Part shown: positions 41,580 to 49,934 of the stretch, in pieces | Numbering within the stretch: the first letter of the stretch is position 1 | Layout: each line of letters starts with the position of its first letter | Assembly (NCBI GenBank): GCA_021827745.1 | Contig: JAKAUI010000033.1 | Span: 1 to 57,721, forward strand | DNA: 57,721 nucleotides | Source of the DNA: Bacillota bacterium | GTDB lineage: Bacteria; Bacillota; Sulfobacillia; JAJZYS01; JAJZLH01 | Reading direction: 5' to 3' | Made by a program: the position numbers and the translations under genes | Notes under the pieces: generated by a model | What the model saw: only the letters and a program-made list of their open reading frames with translations | Databases searched by the model: none | Told to the model about the DNA's origin: nothing

Positions 41580-42089
41580 TCAAGGTTCGAGGACGCGCTT
41601 TTCGAGACGGCCGATCCGTTCGTCGTGGTCATCCAGGCGGTCCGCGTGCATCTTCAGGGCATCGCTGACTGCCCCTCGAACGTCATGGCTCAGCTGTTCA
41701 AAGCGCAGTTCGAGGCGGCGGCCGAAGTGCTCAAAGCGGCTCTCCAGAGTGGACAACCGTCCGTTCGTCTGGATCAGCTGATCGCCCATCCGGCCCAGTT
41801 GATCGTCCATCTGCGCCAAGCGATCGTCGACACCGGCCAGCCGTTCGTCGACACCGGCCAGCCGTTCGTCGACACCGGCCAGCCGTTCGTCGACACGGCT
41901 CAGTCGTTCGTCGACACCGGCCAGCCGATCTTCGACACCGGCGAGCCGATCTTCGACACGGCTCAGTCGTTCGTCCGCCCGGGCCATTTGCTGGTCGGTG
42001 TGCACGATCACTTCGTCTAACCGCGCCTCGGTATGGGTCTCCAGGCGTCGCTCCATCGCTTCAAGGTACGACTCTAGATGCTGATCCAT
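41580..42089 (-). CDS. Coiled-coil protein with perfect heptad repeats
   Basis: 169 aa starting ATG 42089 after AGGAGG. Almost the whole chain is predicted coiled coil. Residues about 38-92 consist of seven-residue repeats of the form D-E/D-R-L-A/S-G/R-V, with Leu and Val at a/d positions; the pattern continues less perfectly to the C-terminus. No catalytic domain, signal peptide or membrane helix is seen. The DNA repeats (21 bp) encode the heptads, so length can vary by slippage. It lies between the RelE pair and a secreted protein gene; function unknown, with a scaffold or bacteriophage-tail-like rod as possibilities. Confidence 0.7.
   Translation of the reverse strand: MDQHLESYLEAMERRLETHTEARLDEVIVHTDQQMARADERLSRVEDRLAGVEDRLAGVDERLSRVDERLAGVDERLAGVDERLAGVDDRLAQMDDQLGRMGDQLIQTNGRLSTLESRFEHFGRRLELRFEQLSHDVRGAVSDALKMHADRLDDHDERIGRLEKRVLEP
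41825..41971. repeat. Seven tandem 21-bp units coding heptads
   Basis: Units begin at 41825, 41846, 41867, 41888, 41909, 41930 and 41951. The first three are identical (GTCGACACCGGCCAGCCGTT plus C), the rest differ at 2-5 bases. One unit encodes one heptad, so gain or loss of units keeps the reading frame. Confidence 0.9.
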
Positions 42090-42830
42090 CCGAAGGCCTC
42101 CTGCTTTCTTTCAAGTTCGCCGGGCGCAGACCCGGCCCTTCTGATCTGACCCAAGACTCCGACTGTCGGCTCCCACTGGGAGAGCAGGGCGCAGAGGCGA
42201 AGGTGGCATGATCGAGAGCCACCCCCATCTGGTCTTGGTAAGATGCCCGCTCAGGGCACCGGCACAAACGTCCCGATGCCTGCGTGACCACCTCGCCCCG
42301 GAGCTAGTGGCCCGTTCACCTCGGACGCGAACGTGATGCGCAGTCCCTTCGGGTGCCCCGATGTTCCCCGTTTGTGGGTGGTGACAAATCACAGCCGTTC
42401 ACCGGGCATGACCTCTAGTGAGGCTGTCGGTGGCAGGTGGCGCTGCTCAGTCTCACGCTGCACCTGCTCCTCAAGCGTGTCGCGCCGGACGGGCCCCTCA
42501 AGAAACTCTGCGACGGCGAGATGGACAGGCTCCATGCCGAGATCAGTCGGCAGATGAAGGGTGGTACCCAGTTCCGGCTTGAAACCCGGCGCCAAAGGGC
42601 TCCCTGTGCTCCACATCCTCCCCCAGGGGTAATCCTGCTCTTTCCATTAACAGGAATCTCACCCATAAAGTCAATCGGAGGGAGTCTCGTGTCACGACTG
42701 CAGGGCGGGGTGCGGACGAGCCACATCCTCCGGCGATGGCGCCCTCTATAGCTGGGCGATATGGTCAGCTCACGTGCGGTGTGGACACCTTCGATCAAAC
42801 CGTCTCTGGGCCCTGGTGGGGTGTTCCAGT
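42090..42830. other. Gene-poor 741-bp stretch
   Basis: Between the coiled-coil gene and the promoter of the secreted protein at 42919, no confident gene is seen. Short frames exist on both strands; only the one at 42389-42616 has protein-like composition. The sequence is less G+C-rich and less constrained at third positions than its neighbours. Confidence 0.45.
42389..42616 (-). CDS. Possible 75-aa hypothetical protein
   Basis: Acidic frame with believable composition (TTLHLPTDLGMEPVHLAVAE, then EEQVQRETEQRHL). GGGGGAGG lies directly against the ATG, which is too close for efficient initiation. No family recognised. Tentative; could be a remnant. Confidence 0.3.
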   Translation of the reverse strand: MWSTGSPLAPGFKPELGTTLHLPTDLGMEPVHLAVAEFLEGPVRRDTLEEQVQRETEQRHLPPTASLEVMPGERL

Positions 42831-42860
42831 TTGACAGTGCAGGACCAAAGACGGTAAGAA
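42831..42860 (+). promoter_or_regulatory. Putative promoter of the secreted protein at 42919
   Basis: A perfect TTGACA (42831-42836), an 18-base spacer and TAAGAA (42855-42860), 58 bases before the ATG. Confidence 0.5.
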
Positions 42861-42918
42861 CATAGGGTCCTGTTGGACGGTTCCTGCTCTCCCCAACCAG
42901 ATCAGGAGGCTTTGTCTG

Positions 42919-43596
42919 ATGTCAAAAACGATCAAGCTGGTGATGGCTGGCCTGGCGGCCATCGTGGTGGTGACTGTGATCGCTGTCACGGCCCTGCCCC
43001 ACGGCAGCACGAACACCCCCAGCACCGGCACCACCAATCCCAGTACGCCGACGACAGCGTCCGGTCCGAGCCAGCAGGCCTTCACCGCCAAGATGGAAAC
43101 CTTGTCTAAGACCGACAACAAGCTCAGTGCCGAGCTGACCGCCCAGGGGTTCACGAACGGGACCACGATCCCGATCTACGCCCCGACCGCCAAGACAGCC
43201 TCCGCCTACAGCGCCGTCGCCCCGAAAATGCTGCAGGGCGAGTATTTGGCAGCACCCCTGATGACGGAGTCGTTGGCCGCCTCCCTGCTGGTGCCCTCGG
43301 CCTATATCGCCAAGATGCAGCAGGTCCCGCTGACCCTGGTCCCGGTCAACGCCGCCATCCCGTGGCAGGCGGTCCAGGTCACCTACAGCTCGGGCAACAC
43401 CGCCGCCACGGTGGTCACCATGATGGAGGCCTCTGAGTACCACAGCGGCACCCTGGTCGGAAAGGGCCTCTATGCCGCCGTCAAGGTCTCTCTGGTCAAC
43501 GGGTCGACCGGCTGGAAGGTGTCCGCAGTCAGCGCCTATACCGCGACTCAAGCCCAGAGTCTCTACCAGCAGTACGGTCAGAACTACAAGCCCTAG
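42919..43596 (+). CDS. Membrane-anchored or secreted protein with Thr/Ser/Pro linker
   Basis: 225 aa. One N-terminal hydrophobic segment (about 7-26) is followed by a Thr/Ser/Pro/Asn-rich linker (28-50) and a soluble C-terminal domain of ~170 residues rich in Ala, Thr, Ser, Val and Tyr, with few charges. No Cys residue and no catalytic motif is seen. The linker resembles cell-wall-spanning stalks. ATG follows ATCAGGAGGC. Likely extracytoplasmic; function unknown. Confidence 0.7.
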   Translation: MSKTIKLVMAGLAAIVVVTVIAVTALPHGSTNTPSTGTTNPSTPTTASGPSQQAFTAKMETLSKTDNKLSAELTAQGFTNGTTIPIYAPTAKTASAYSAVAPKMLQGEYLAAPLMTESLAASLLVPSAYIAKMQQVPLTLVPVNAAIPWQAVQVTYSSGNTAATVVTMMEASEYHSGTLVGKGLYAAVKVSLVNGSTGWKVSAVSAYTATQAQSLYQQYGQNYKP

Positions 43597-43611
43597 GAGA
43601 CGGCCCCTTCC

Positions 43612-44172
43612 TTACGCCCGCTCCTGCAGCCACGCCAGCACCTCTGCGGCGTGGCTGTCTGGCGGAAAGACCGGATAGAAGACGTGCTCGATGACGCCAT
43701 CTTTGAGCACGAGCGTCAGCCGCCGGATCAAGGTCATGCCGTCCACTGCAAACAGCGGCAGGCTCAAGGCGTGCGAAAAACGCAGCTCATGGTCGCTGAG
43801 CAGCAAAAAGGGCAGCTTGAGCCGGAGCGCCGCCTCCGTCTGATACGGGCGGTCCTGGCTGCTGAGCCCAAACAGGCCGACATTCGCCTCCTGGAACTGC
43901 TGCGCAGCCGCGGCAAAGCCCAACGACTCCGGCGTGCAGCCGCGGGCGCCGGCAATGGCGTCCCAGCCGGTCGGTAGCGGCTGGCCTGGCTGCCCGATGC
44001 GCGGGTAGACATAGACGACGGTGCGGCCCCTTTGGTCCGCCAGGTCGACCGCGCCCCCTCCGCTGGAGTCGAGGGCGATCTTCGGCACCTTTCGCCCGAC
44101 GAGGTGGGCGCAGGCGCCGTCGTCTTGCGGCACCGGCAGTCCCTCTGGCAGGCGGGTCCAGTCCTGGCTCAC
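43612..44172 (-). CDS. Peroxiredoxin-like (AhpC/TSA) protein, single-Cys
   Basis: 186 aa thioredoxin-fold protein. RTVVYVYPRIG and GARGCTPESLGF place the peroxidatic Cys at residue 79 in the GCTPES motif. BCP/PrxQ-type enzymes often have a resolving Cys five residues later; here it is Leu, so this is a 1-Cys form unless Cys21 takes part. The extended loop IGQPGQPLPTGWDAIAGARG is typical of a redoxin subgroup found in proteobacteria and Gram-positive bacteria. It would reduce peroxides. The antiporter gene starts upstream on the same strand, its stop 3 bases before this ATG, so they form an operon. Confidence 0.82.
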   Translation of the reverse strand: MSQDWTRLPEGLPVPQDDGACAHLVGRKVPKIALDSSGGGAVDLADQRGRTVVYVYPRIGQPGQPLPTGWDAIAGARGCTPESLGFAAAAQQFQEANVGLFGLSSQDRPYQTEAALRLKLPFLLLSDHELRFSHALSLPLFAVDGMTLIRRLTLVLKDGVIEHVFYPVFPPDSHAAEVLAWLQERA

Positions 44173-44175
44173 GCT

Positions 44176-45435
44176 CTAGCCCCCGATTCCGATCTTGGCA
44201 GACGGCTTGGGACCAGAGGAGACTAGTCCCAGGCGCATGGCCAGCCATCCGGTGGTTGGCACCTGCACCAGCATGGTGGCGACCAGCACCACCGTAGTCA
44301 AGGCACCCACCTCGATGGCGCCGGGCACTCGGTCCACGATCAGAAGGCTGGACAGGGCGGCTGCCATCACGCCGGTCTCCCGCACCCAGGAGGCAAACCA
44401 CAGCTCTGCCGGCCGCCACCTGGCCCGCCGGTCTGGCCACACGGTGAGCCACACCACAAGCGGCCTGAGTAGGAAGATCATCCCGCCGGCCACCGCGATC
44501 CCCACCCATCCAGCCTGGGCAACGGCAGCAGGCACCACCTCGGCGCCGAGCAGACCAAAGAGCAGGATGCGCACCACCGTGCCCAGATGCCAGAGAAAGG
44601 TCTGGTGCTCGGCCTGATGCGTCTGTCTGGGCGCGAGACCGAGCAGGTGGGCGTTTCCGCTGACCATGCCGGCGGCAAAGGCGGCGAGGAAGCCGCTGCC
44701 GCCCACCGCCGTCGCCACAAGGTAGGCGAGCGCCATGGTGGGCAGGGCAGACACCACCATCTCCTCGCGTTCGTTCCAGACTGCAAGCCGCCTGCCCTCG
44801 GCCACCCCCCACTGCACCAGGCCACCGATGCCGAGGCCGGCTACCGCGCCGAAGACGAGCAGCCGGACGGCCTCCAGTCCGGCAGACGCCCAGTTGACGG
44901 CCGCCCCGGCTCCGCTCGCCACCACCAGCACCACCAAGAGGGCGCTCATGGCGTCGTTGAGGGCCGCCTCGCCGATCAGGAGCTGAGCGAGGCGAGGGGG
45001 CAGCTTGAGACGGGCGAACAGCGGCACGATCGTGGCGGGGTCGGTCGAGGCGACCACCGCCCCGAGCAACAGCGCCACCAGCCAGGGCAGACCGAGCAAC
45101 GAGACAGCGAGTGCGGCCACGCCGAGAGCGGTGAGCAGCGTGCCGACCATGGCCAGGCCGGCCACGCTCCGCCAGATCCGCTGCAGGACGCGCCAGTCCA
45201 CCGCCCGTCCGCCTTCATACAGCATGAAGACGGCGCCGCCGGTGACGATCAAGGACGTCACGCCAGCGTTGTGGAAAATCTGCACCAGCCCAGCCACTCT
45301 GGGGCCGAGCAGGAAGCCGGCCGCCATGAACCAGATCAGGTCCGGCACGCCGCTGGCACGGGCCAGCGGCAGGGCGATCAGCCCGGCGGCGAGCAGCAGG
45401 GCAAGACTCTGAAAGACGAGAAGATGCTGGCCCAC
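44176..45435 (-). CDS. CPA1-family cation:proton antiporter
   Basis: 419 aa from GTG 45435, with AAAGGAGG 6 bases upstream (a Met 12 codons earlier is not supported). About 12 membrane helices. Transport-core motifs are ASTDPATIVPLF (near residue 145) and GEAALNDAMS (near 170), equivalent to STDP and the ND pair of NhaP-type Na+/H+ exchangers. It would exchange Na+ or K+ for protons and support pH homeostasis. The peroxiredoxin gene follows 3 bases after its stop. Confidence 0.85.
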   Translation of the reverse strand: MGQHLLVFQSLALLLAAGLIALPLARASGVPDLIWFMAAGFLLGPRVAGLVQIFHNAGVTSLIVTGGAVFMLYEGGRAVDWRVLQRIWRSVAGLAMVGTLLTALGVAALAVSLLGLPWLVALLLGAVVASTDPATIVPLFARLKLPPRLAQLLIGEAALNDAMSALLVVLVVASGAGAAVNWASAGLEAVRLLVFGAVAGLGIGGLVQWGVAEGRRLAVWNEREEMVVSALPTMALAYLVATAVGGSGFLAAFAAGMVSGNAHLLGLAPRQTHQAEHQTFLWHLGTVVRILLFGLLGAEVVPAAVAQAGWVGIAVAGGMIFLLRPLVVWLTVWPDRRARWRPAELWFASWVRETGVMAAALSSLLIVDRVPGAIEVGALTTVVLVATMLVQVPTTGWLAMRLGLVSSGPKPSAKIGIGG

Positions 45436-45508
45436 GCCGACCCTCCTTTGCGTCCAAGATTCCGGCTTCACGCCGTCCGCCCTGCTCGACCCGCACTGGG
45501 AGGCTCAG

Positions 45509-46189
45509 ATGGCCATCTGGTTCGACCTCGCCCCCAGACCGTCTTTGGCCGAGTCGTTCATCGTCGAAGACCAGCTGGCCAGCCAGGGCTCGCCCGAGCT
45601 GCGGCTTTGGACCCATGGGCCGGCTGTGGTGGCCGGGGCGAGAGACGCTCGCCTGCCGTCTTTTGCTCAGGCCGCCGCCGCCTTTTCTGACCGCGGCCTT
45701 GAGGTGCACCTGCGCAGTTCCGGCGGCGGCCTTGTCGTCTTGGACGAAGCGGTCTTGAACGTCTCGATCGCCTGGCGCAACGAACCGCTACCGTCGATGG
45801 AAGCGGCGTACGCCGCCATGCACCAGGTGCTGCGCCAGGCCTGTCGGCAGAGCGGGGTGTCGCCGCTTGTCTCGGGCGAGGTGCCAGGCAGCCTGTGTCC
45901 AGGCCGCAGCGACCTGGCGGCAGGCGGGCGCAAGCTGGCCGGCGTCTCCCAGCGCCGGCGGCAGAGGTTCGCCCTGGTCCACGCCTTCTTCTTGGTCGGA
46001 GGGTGCGCCGACGATCGGATCGAACTGGGCCAGGAGTTCTATCGCCTGGCCGGCGGCCCGCAGGACAGCGTGGTCAGCGGCACCATGTGCACGCTCTCCG
46101 AACTGTGCGGGCAGCCGCTGACGGCGTCCTCCTTCGCGTCAGAGGTGGCATCGGCCGCCAGGTCTTGTCTTCCCGGCCTTGTCCGATAA
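45509..46189 (+). CDS. LipL-like octanoyl/lipoyl transferase
   Basis: 226 aa of the biotin/lipoate ligase fold. Motifs: HLRSSGGGLVVLDEAVLNVSIAW (68-90, substrate loop; shown in part), GSLCPGRSDLAAGG (127-140) with the likely nucleophile Cys130, and RKLAGVSQRR (141-150) with the catalytic Lys region. This Cys position fits LipM/LipL enzymes of Bacillota, which move octanoyl groups between GcvH and E2 proteins by a thioester, rather than ATP-using LplA (no adenylate domain extension). No gcvH or E2 gene is in the window. ATG 45509 follows GGGAGG. Confidence 0.8.
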   Translation: MAIWFDLAPRPSLAESFIVEDQLASQGSPELRLWTHGPAVVAGARDARLPSFAQAAAAFSDRGLEVHLRSSGGGLVVLDEAVLNVSIAWRNEPLPSMEAAYAAMHQVLRQACRQSGVSPLVSGEVPGSLCPGRSDLAAGGRKLAGVSQRRRQRFALVHAFFLVGGCADDRIELGQEFYRLAGGPQDSVVSGTMCTLSELCGQPLTASSFASEVASAARSCLPGLVR

Positions 46190-46256
46190 GACCCAGGCCT
46201 GACGCCCCTGTCAGTAGGAGACCCACGGCCAGCAGCGAAGCCCGTTCGCTACGGCA

Positions 46257-47519
46257 ATGCAAACTCTGAAACGAACTGTGGGCGTTCCGGCCGGCGTGGC
46301 GATCACGGTGGGGGCTGTGCTGGGCACCGGCGTGCTGGTGCTGCCTGCTCTCACCGCCGACCAGGCGGGCCCGGCCGCGCTGGTTGCCTGGGCGCTGATG
46401 GGTCTGATGTCGCTTGTCTTCGCCGTCACCTTCGCCCGCCTGGCGGTGGCCGTCCCGGATGCGGGCGGCATCGCCGCCTATGTGCGCACTGCCTTCGGCC
46501 GGCCCCTTGGCTTCGCCTCCGGCAACCTGCTGATCGCCACGGTGCCCCTGGGCGGACCGGTGGCGGCCATGATCGGCGCCCTTTACGCCGTGGAACTGTT
46601 CGCCCTGCCGGCGGCGGTGGCGCCATTGATCGCAGCTGTGCTCCTCTTTGCCTCGCTCGCCTTGAACTACCGGGGCATCACGCTGAGCGCCCGCACCCAG
46701 ATGATCGCCATCTTCTCGATCGGAGCCCTGATCCTGGTCGCCTTGGTGGCAGCCTCGCCCCATGTTGACCTGGCCCGGCTCGCCCCCTTCGCCCCCCACG
46801 GCTGGGCCGCGGTCGGCGTCGACTTCGTGCTCCTGTTCTGGGCCTTTGTCGGTTGGGAGATGACGGTGCACCTGGTCGAGGAGTTCACCGACCCCGAGCG
46901 CGACATGGTCCGGGTGATGGCTTGGTCCGTTCTGGTGGTGGACCTCGTCTACCTGGCGCTGGCCTGGGTCACGGTCGGCACTGGCGCCTACCTCGGCCGC
47001 GGGCACACGGTGGCCCTGGCCGTGCTGATGGGCATCGGCCTTGGTCGCCTTGGCTTCGACCTGGCCGGGGTGCTGGCCGTCTTGCTCAGCTTTGCCACCA
47101 CCCACGCCTACATCACCGGCTTCTCCCGCCTCGTCTACGCCCAGGCCAGACGCGGCGAGATGCCGGCCTATCTGGCTGCCCTCCACCCGCGCTTTTCGAC
47201 ACCGGCAGCCGTCCTGCTCAGCCTGGGCGGCTCCTTCGCCGTCTTTCTGGCCCTGATCGTCCTCTGGCACCTCTCGCTTGAGACCCTGATCCTGATCCCG
47301 TCCAGCGTCTTCGTCCTGCTCTATGTCGGAGCGATGGCGGCAGCCCTGCGCCTGCTCCGGCGGTCCGTAGACCGGGTGCTGGCCGCCGTCGGGTGCCTGG
47401 TCGCCTTGAGCGCGCTCTTTTTCACCGGATTCGCCATCCTCTATCCGGCGGTCGTTGTCGTCGTTTCGCTCGGTCTCTATCGCACCGTGGCCAAGGCACA
47501 GCCAGAAGGAGGCCTCTAG
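46257..47519 (+). CDS. APC-superfamily amino acid permease/exporter (YjeH-like)
   Basis: 420 aa with 12 helices. It starts with the APC signature GVAITVGAVLGTGVLVLPAL (11-30), the glycine-rich discontinuous helix 1 that binds substrate, and has GWEMTVHLVEEF in helix 6. The short loops and the helix-1 sequence resemble YjeH-type exporters of methionine and branched-chain amino acids. No clear ribosome site precedes the ATG. Its stop abuts the start of the class-V aminotransferase gene. Confidence 0.82.
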   Translation: MQTLKRTVGVPAGVAITVGAVLGTGVLVLPALTADQAGPAALVAWALMGLMSLVFAVTFARLAVAVPDAGGIAAYVRTAFGRPLGFASGNLLIATVPLGGPVAAMIGALYAVELFALPAAVAPLIAAVLLFASLALNYRGITLSARTQMIAIFSIGALILVALVAASPHVDLARLAPFAPHGWAAVGVDFVLLFWAFVGWEMTVHLVEEFTDPERDMVRVMAWSVLVVDLVYLALAWVTVGTGAYLGRGHTVALAVLMGIGLGRLGFDLAGVLAVLLSFATTHAYITGFSRLVYAQARRGEMPAYLAALHPRFSTPAAVLLSLGGSFAVFLALIVLWHLSLETLILIPSSVFVLLYVGAMAAALRLLRRSVDRVLAAVGCLVALSALFFTGFAILYPAVVVVVSLGLYRTVAKAQPEGGL

Positions 47520-48698
47520 ATGCATCCGGCGCTCGAGCTCCGATCGGACATCCCGGCGCTTTTACATCAGACCTATCTGAACTGGGGCACGCTCGGCGCC
47601 TCGCCCAACCGGGTCACAGACGCCTTCACCGACGCCTACCGGGCCTGGCAGGCAGCAGGACCGGGCCGTCCTGCCGTCTATCTGGCCCAGAGGGACCACC
47701 TGAACGCCCTGCGGGTCGACCTGGCCAAGCTGATCGGTGCCAAGCCAGAGCAGCTGGCGATCGTCCGAAACGTGACCGAGGCGATCGCCCTGATCGCCGT
47801 CTCCTTCCCGTTTGCCCCAGACGACGTGGTGCTGCTCTCCGACCAGGAGCACCCGGCCAATCTGTTCGTCTGGCGAGGACTGGAGCAGGCCGGCCGGATC
47901 CGGGTCCGCCTGATGGATCCCGGGCGGAGCAGCCAGGAGACGATCGCCTCCCTGCGATCGGCGCTAGAGGAGGGACCGGTCCGGCTGCTTGCGATCAGCC
48001 ACGTGCTGGCCGCCACCGGCCGGGTGCTGCCAGTTTCCGAGCTTTCCGCCCTGGCGCACAAGGCCGGAGCGGCCGTCTTGCTGGATGGGGCGCAGGCGCC
48101 CGGTGCCATCCCGATCGACGTGGCTGAGACCGGTGCTGACTTCTACGCCCTAAACGGCCACAAGTGGATGCTGGCACCGGTGGGATGCGGCGGGCTCGTC
48201 ATCTCGGACGCATGGCGGCCCCGGCTCCTTCCCATCCCGATGGGGGCGGGGTCGTCCGCCTCAGACGAAGACGGGCGCTTCACGCCGATCACCTTCCTCT
48301 CGACTGCCAGCCGTTATGAGACCGGCACCCACAACGGGTCTTTGGCGGTGGGCTTCAAAGAAGCCGTCCGGCTGCAGCAGGAGCTTGGGCCTAAGGCTCT
48401 GTTCGCCCGCTCCGCGCTGCTGCGCGACCGCTTTCTCGAAGGCATCCGCCGGCTGGACACCGTCCAGGAGGTGGCGGGGGAGCAAAACGGGACCATGGTC
48501 TCGGTCCGCCTTGGCCGCTGGCCGGTCGACCAGGTGGTGACGACGCTGTGGGAGCAGCACCGGGTGACCGTGCGCATGGTCCATGAGCTGCGTCCCTTCG
48601 CCGTCCGCTTTTCGTTCGCCGCCTTCAACTCCGAGCAGGAGGTCGATCTGGCCGTCTTTGCCCTCTCCGAGCTGGGGGAGGGGCCGGGTCGACCCTGA
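47520..48698 (+). CDS. Class-V PLP-dependent aminotransferase family protein
   Basis: 392 aa of the cysteine desulfurase/isopenicillin epimerase group. LNWGTLGASPN (20-30) is the substrate-binding N-terminus; SDQEHPANLFVW (about 107), VLLDGAQAPGA (PLP Asp and Gln, near 190) and NGHKWMLAPVGCG (Schiff-base Lys near 213) define the active site. There is no desulfurase catalytic-Cys loop, so a lyase, epimerase or transaminase is more likely. AAGGAGG lies in the end of the permease gene and the ATG follows its stop without a gap, so the two are coupled. Substrate unknown, probably an amino acid moved by the permease. Confidence 0.82.
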   Translation: MHPALELRSDIPALLHQTYLNWGTLGASPNRVTDAFTDAYRAWQAAGPGRPAVYLAQRDHLNALRVDLAKLIGAKPEQLAIVRNVTEAIALIAVSFPFAPDDVVLLSDQEHPANLFVWRGLEQAGRIRVRLMDPGRSSQETIASLRSALEEGPVRLLAISHVLAATGRVLPVSELSALAHKAGAAVLLDGAQAPGAIPIDVAETGADFYALNGHKWMLAPVGCGGLVISDAWRPRLLPIPMGAGSSASDEDGRFTPITFLSTASRYETGTHNGSLAVGFKEAVRLQQELGPKALFARSALLRDRFLEGIRRLDTVQEVAGEQNGTMVSVRLGRWPVDQVVTTLWEQHRVTVRMVHELRPFAVRFSFAAFNSEQEVDLAVFALSELGEGPGRP

Positions 48699-48764
48699 GC
48701 GCTCGAATGTGCCAAGATAGGGCGCCAAAGATCTGACCATCACGCTGACGGGGGAGGGAGCGCC

Positions 48765-49334
48765 ATGATTCGCGATGTGCTGACCATCCCGGGCCAGCGT
48801 TCCATCCTCCGCTCCCGCTCGGTCAAGGTGCGACCGGGCGATGTGGCCCTTGGCCAGTTGATCCAGGACCTGATCGACACCTGGACCGACGCCCACGCCT
48901 ACGGCCTTTCCGCACCGCAGCTCGGTGTGCTGCAGCGGGTCTTGCTCTACCGCCAGGAAGACGGCACCGCGGCCGTGGTGGTGAACCCCAAGGTGATCGC
49001 CGTGCGCGGCGAAGAGAAGGGCTATGACGGCTGTCTCAGCATCCCTGGCATCTACGGCCGGACCAGGCGGCCGGAGGAGGTCGAGTTCACCGGAGAAGAC
49101 GAGACGGGACGGCGGATCCGGCGCCGGCTGAAGGCCTTCACCGCCCGCATCTTCCTGCATGAGCTGGACCACCTGGAGGGTGTCTTGTTCATCGATCGGC
49201 TGGACAGCCTGGACGATCTCTACACCCTGGAGCGAAACGACGAGGACGACAACGAGGAGGTTGCGCTCAGCGCTGCCGATCGCCGCTTTGTGGCGAGAGA
49301 GCAGCGGCCCCTGCCCACCTTTTTGACCGTCTGA
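48765..49334 (+). CDS. Peptide deformylase, divergent
   Basis: 189 aa. The three PDF motifs are recognisable: AYGLSAPQLG (45-54; usually GxGLAAPQ), DGCLSIPG (88-95; usually EGCLS, metal Cys90) and LHELDHLEG (131-139; usually QHExDHLxG, metal His132 and His136 with catalytic Glu133). All metal and catalytic residues are kept; several flanking ones are changed. A 40-residue acidic then basic C-terminal tail follows. It would remove the formyl group from new proteins; no fmt or housekeeping def partner is nearby, so it may be a secondary copy. Confidence 0.85.
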   Translation: MIRDVLTIPGQRSILRSRSVKVRPGDVALGQLIQDLIDTWTDAHAYGLSAPQLGVLQRVLLYRQEDGTAAVVVNPKVIAVRGEEKGYDGCLSIPGIYGRTRRPEEVEFTGEDETGRRIRRRLKAFTARIFLHELDHLEGVLFIDRLDSLDDLYTLERNDEDDNEEVALSAADRRFVAREQRPLPTFLTV

Positions 49335-49457
49335 GCAGGCTCGTTGCCGGCTCAGCCAACAAAGGAGCGCGCCGGGCGGACTGCGATCCATCGGGCGGCG
49401 GGGGCGTCGATTTGGCCTGTGCTACACTGCAGCCGACACGAGAAAGGAGCGTGCGCC

Positions 49458-49868
49458 ATGGCAGCGCCGACGCCGTACGTTCTCTTCCCCGGCACCGCTC
49501 GAGAGGCCTTGACCTTCTATGGCGAGGTATTTGGGTGTCCGGTTCAGCTGCACACCTTCTCAGAGTTCCACCGCAGCGATGGACCAGAAGACGCCATCGC
49601 ACACGGCTACCTAAAGGCGGGGCCGGTTCAGCTCTTCGGCGCCGACGCGGCTGGCGAGGAGCCTTCGATCCGAGTTGAGGGCATGATGATGGCCCTGCTC
49701 GGCACCGCTCCGCCGGCCACACTCCGGGAGTGGTTCTCCAAGCTGGCTGAGGGTGGCCAGGTCGTGGACGCCCTGCAGGCACGGCCGTGGGGCGACTCCG
49801 ATGGCCAGGTGATCGATCGCTACGGCATCCACTGGCTGATCGGGTTCGAAGGCGGCGACAACGCCTGA
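49458..49868 (+). CDS. VOC-family protein (PhnB/YdcJ-type)
   Basis: 136 aa from ATG 49458 after AAAGGAGC; the open frame upstream is not protein-like. It has the PhnB-like pattern TPYVLFPGTAREALTFYGEVFG (about 4-25), HGYLKAGPVQLFGAD, and a C-terminal YGIHWLIGF. Such proteins bind small molecules or metals; PhnB-like members are often annotated as 3-demethylubiquinone methyltransferase-like without support. No clear metal-ligand set is visible. Function unassigned. Confidence 0.75.
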   Translation: MAAPTPYVLFPGTAREALTFYGEVFGCPVQLHTFSEFHRSDGPEDAIAHGYLKAGPVQLFGADAAGEEPSIRVEGMMMALLGTAPPATLREWFSKLAEGGQVVDALQARPWGDSDGQVIDRYGIHWLIGFEGGDNA

Positions 49869-49934
49869 GCGCACGGCCGTCTTTGCCCGTGGGTCCTGGC
49901 CTTTTCGGCGCCCGCAGCCGCCTGACGTAACGGC

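Noticed and set aside
41825-41971. Possible CRISPR array from the regular 21-bp repeats
   Set aside because: The units are directly tandem with no spacers and encode protein heptads in frame; no cas genes are nearby.
46074-47525. A 483-codon minus-strand frame opposite the APC permease
   Set aside because: Translation is Gly/His/Gln/Asp-rich low complexity typical of antisense to membrane-protein codons; the permease on the plus strand explains the openness.
49840-49860. GGGTTCGAA resembling a tRNA T-arm
   Set aside because: It is inside the VOC gene and no acceptor stem or anticodon arm can be built around it.
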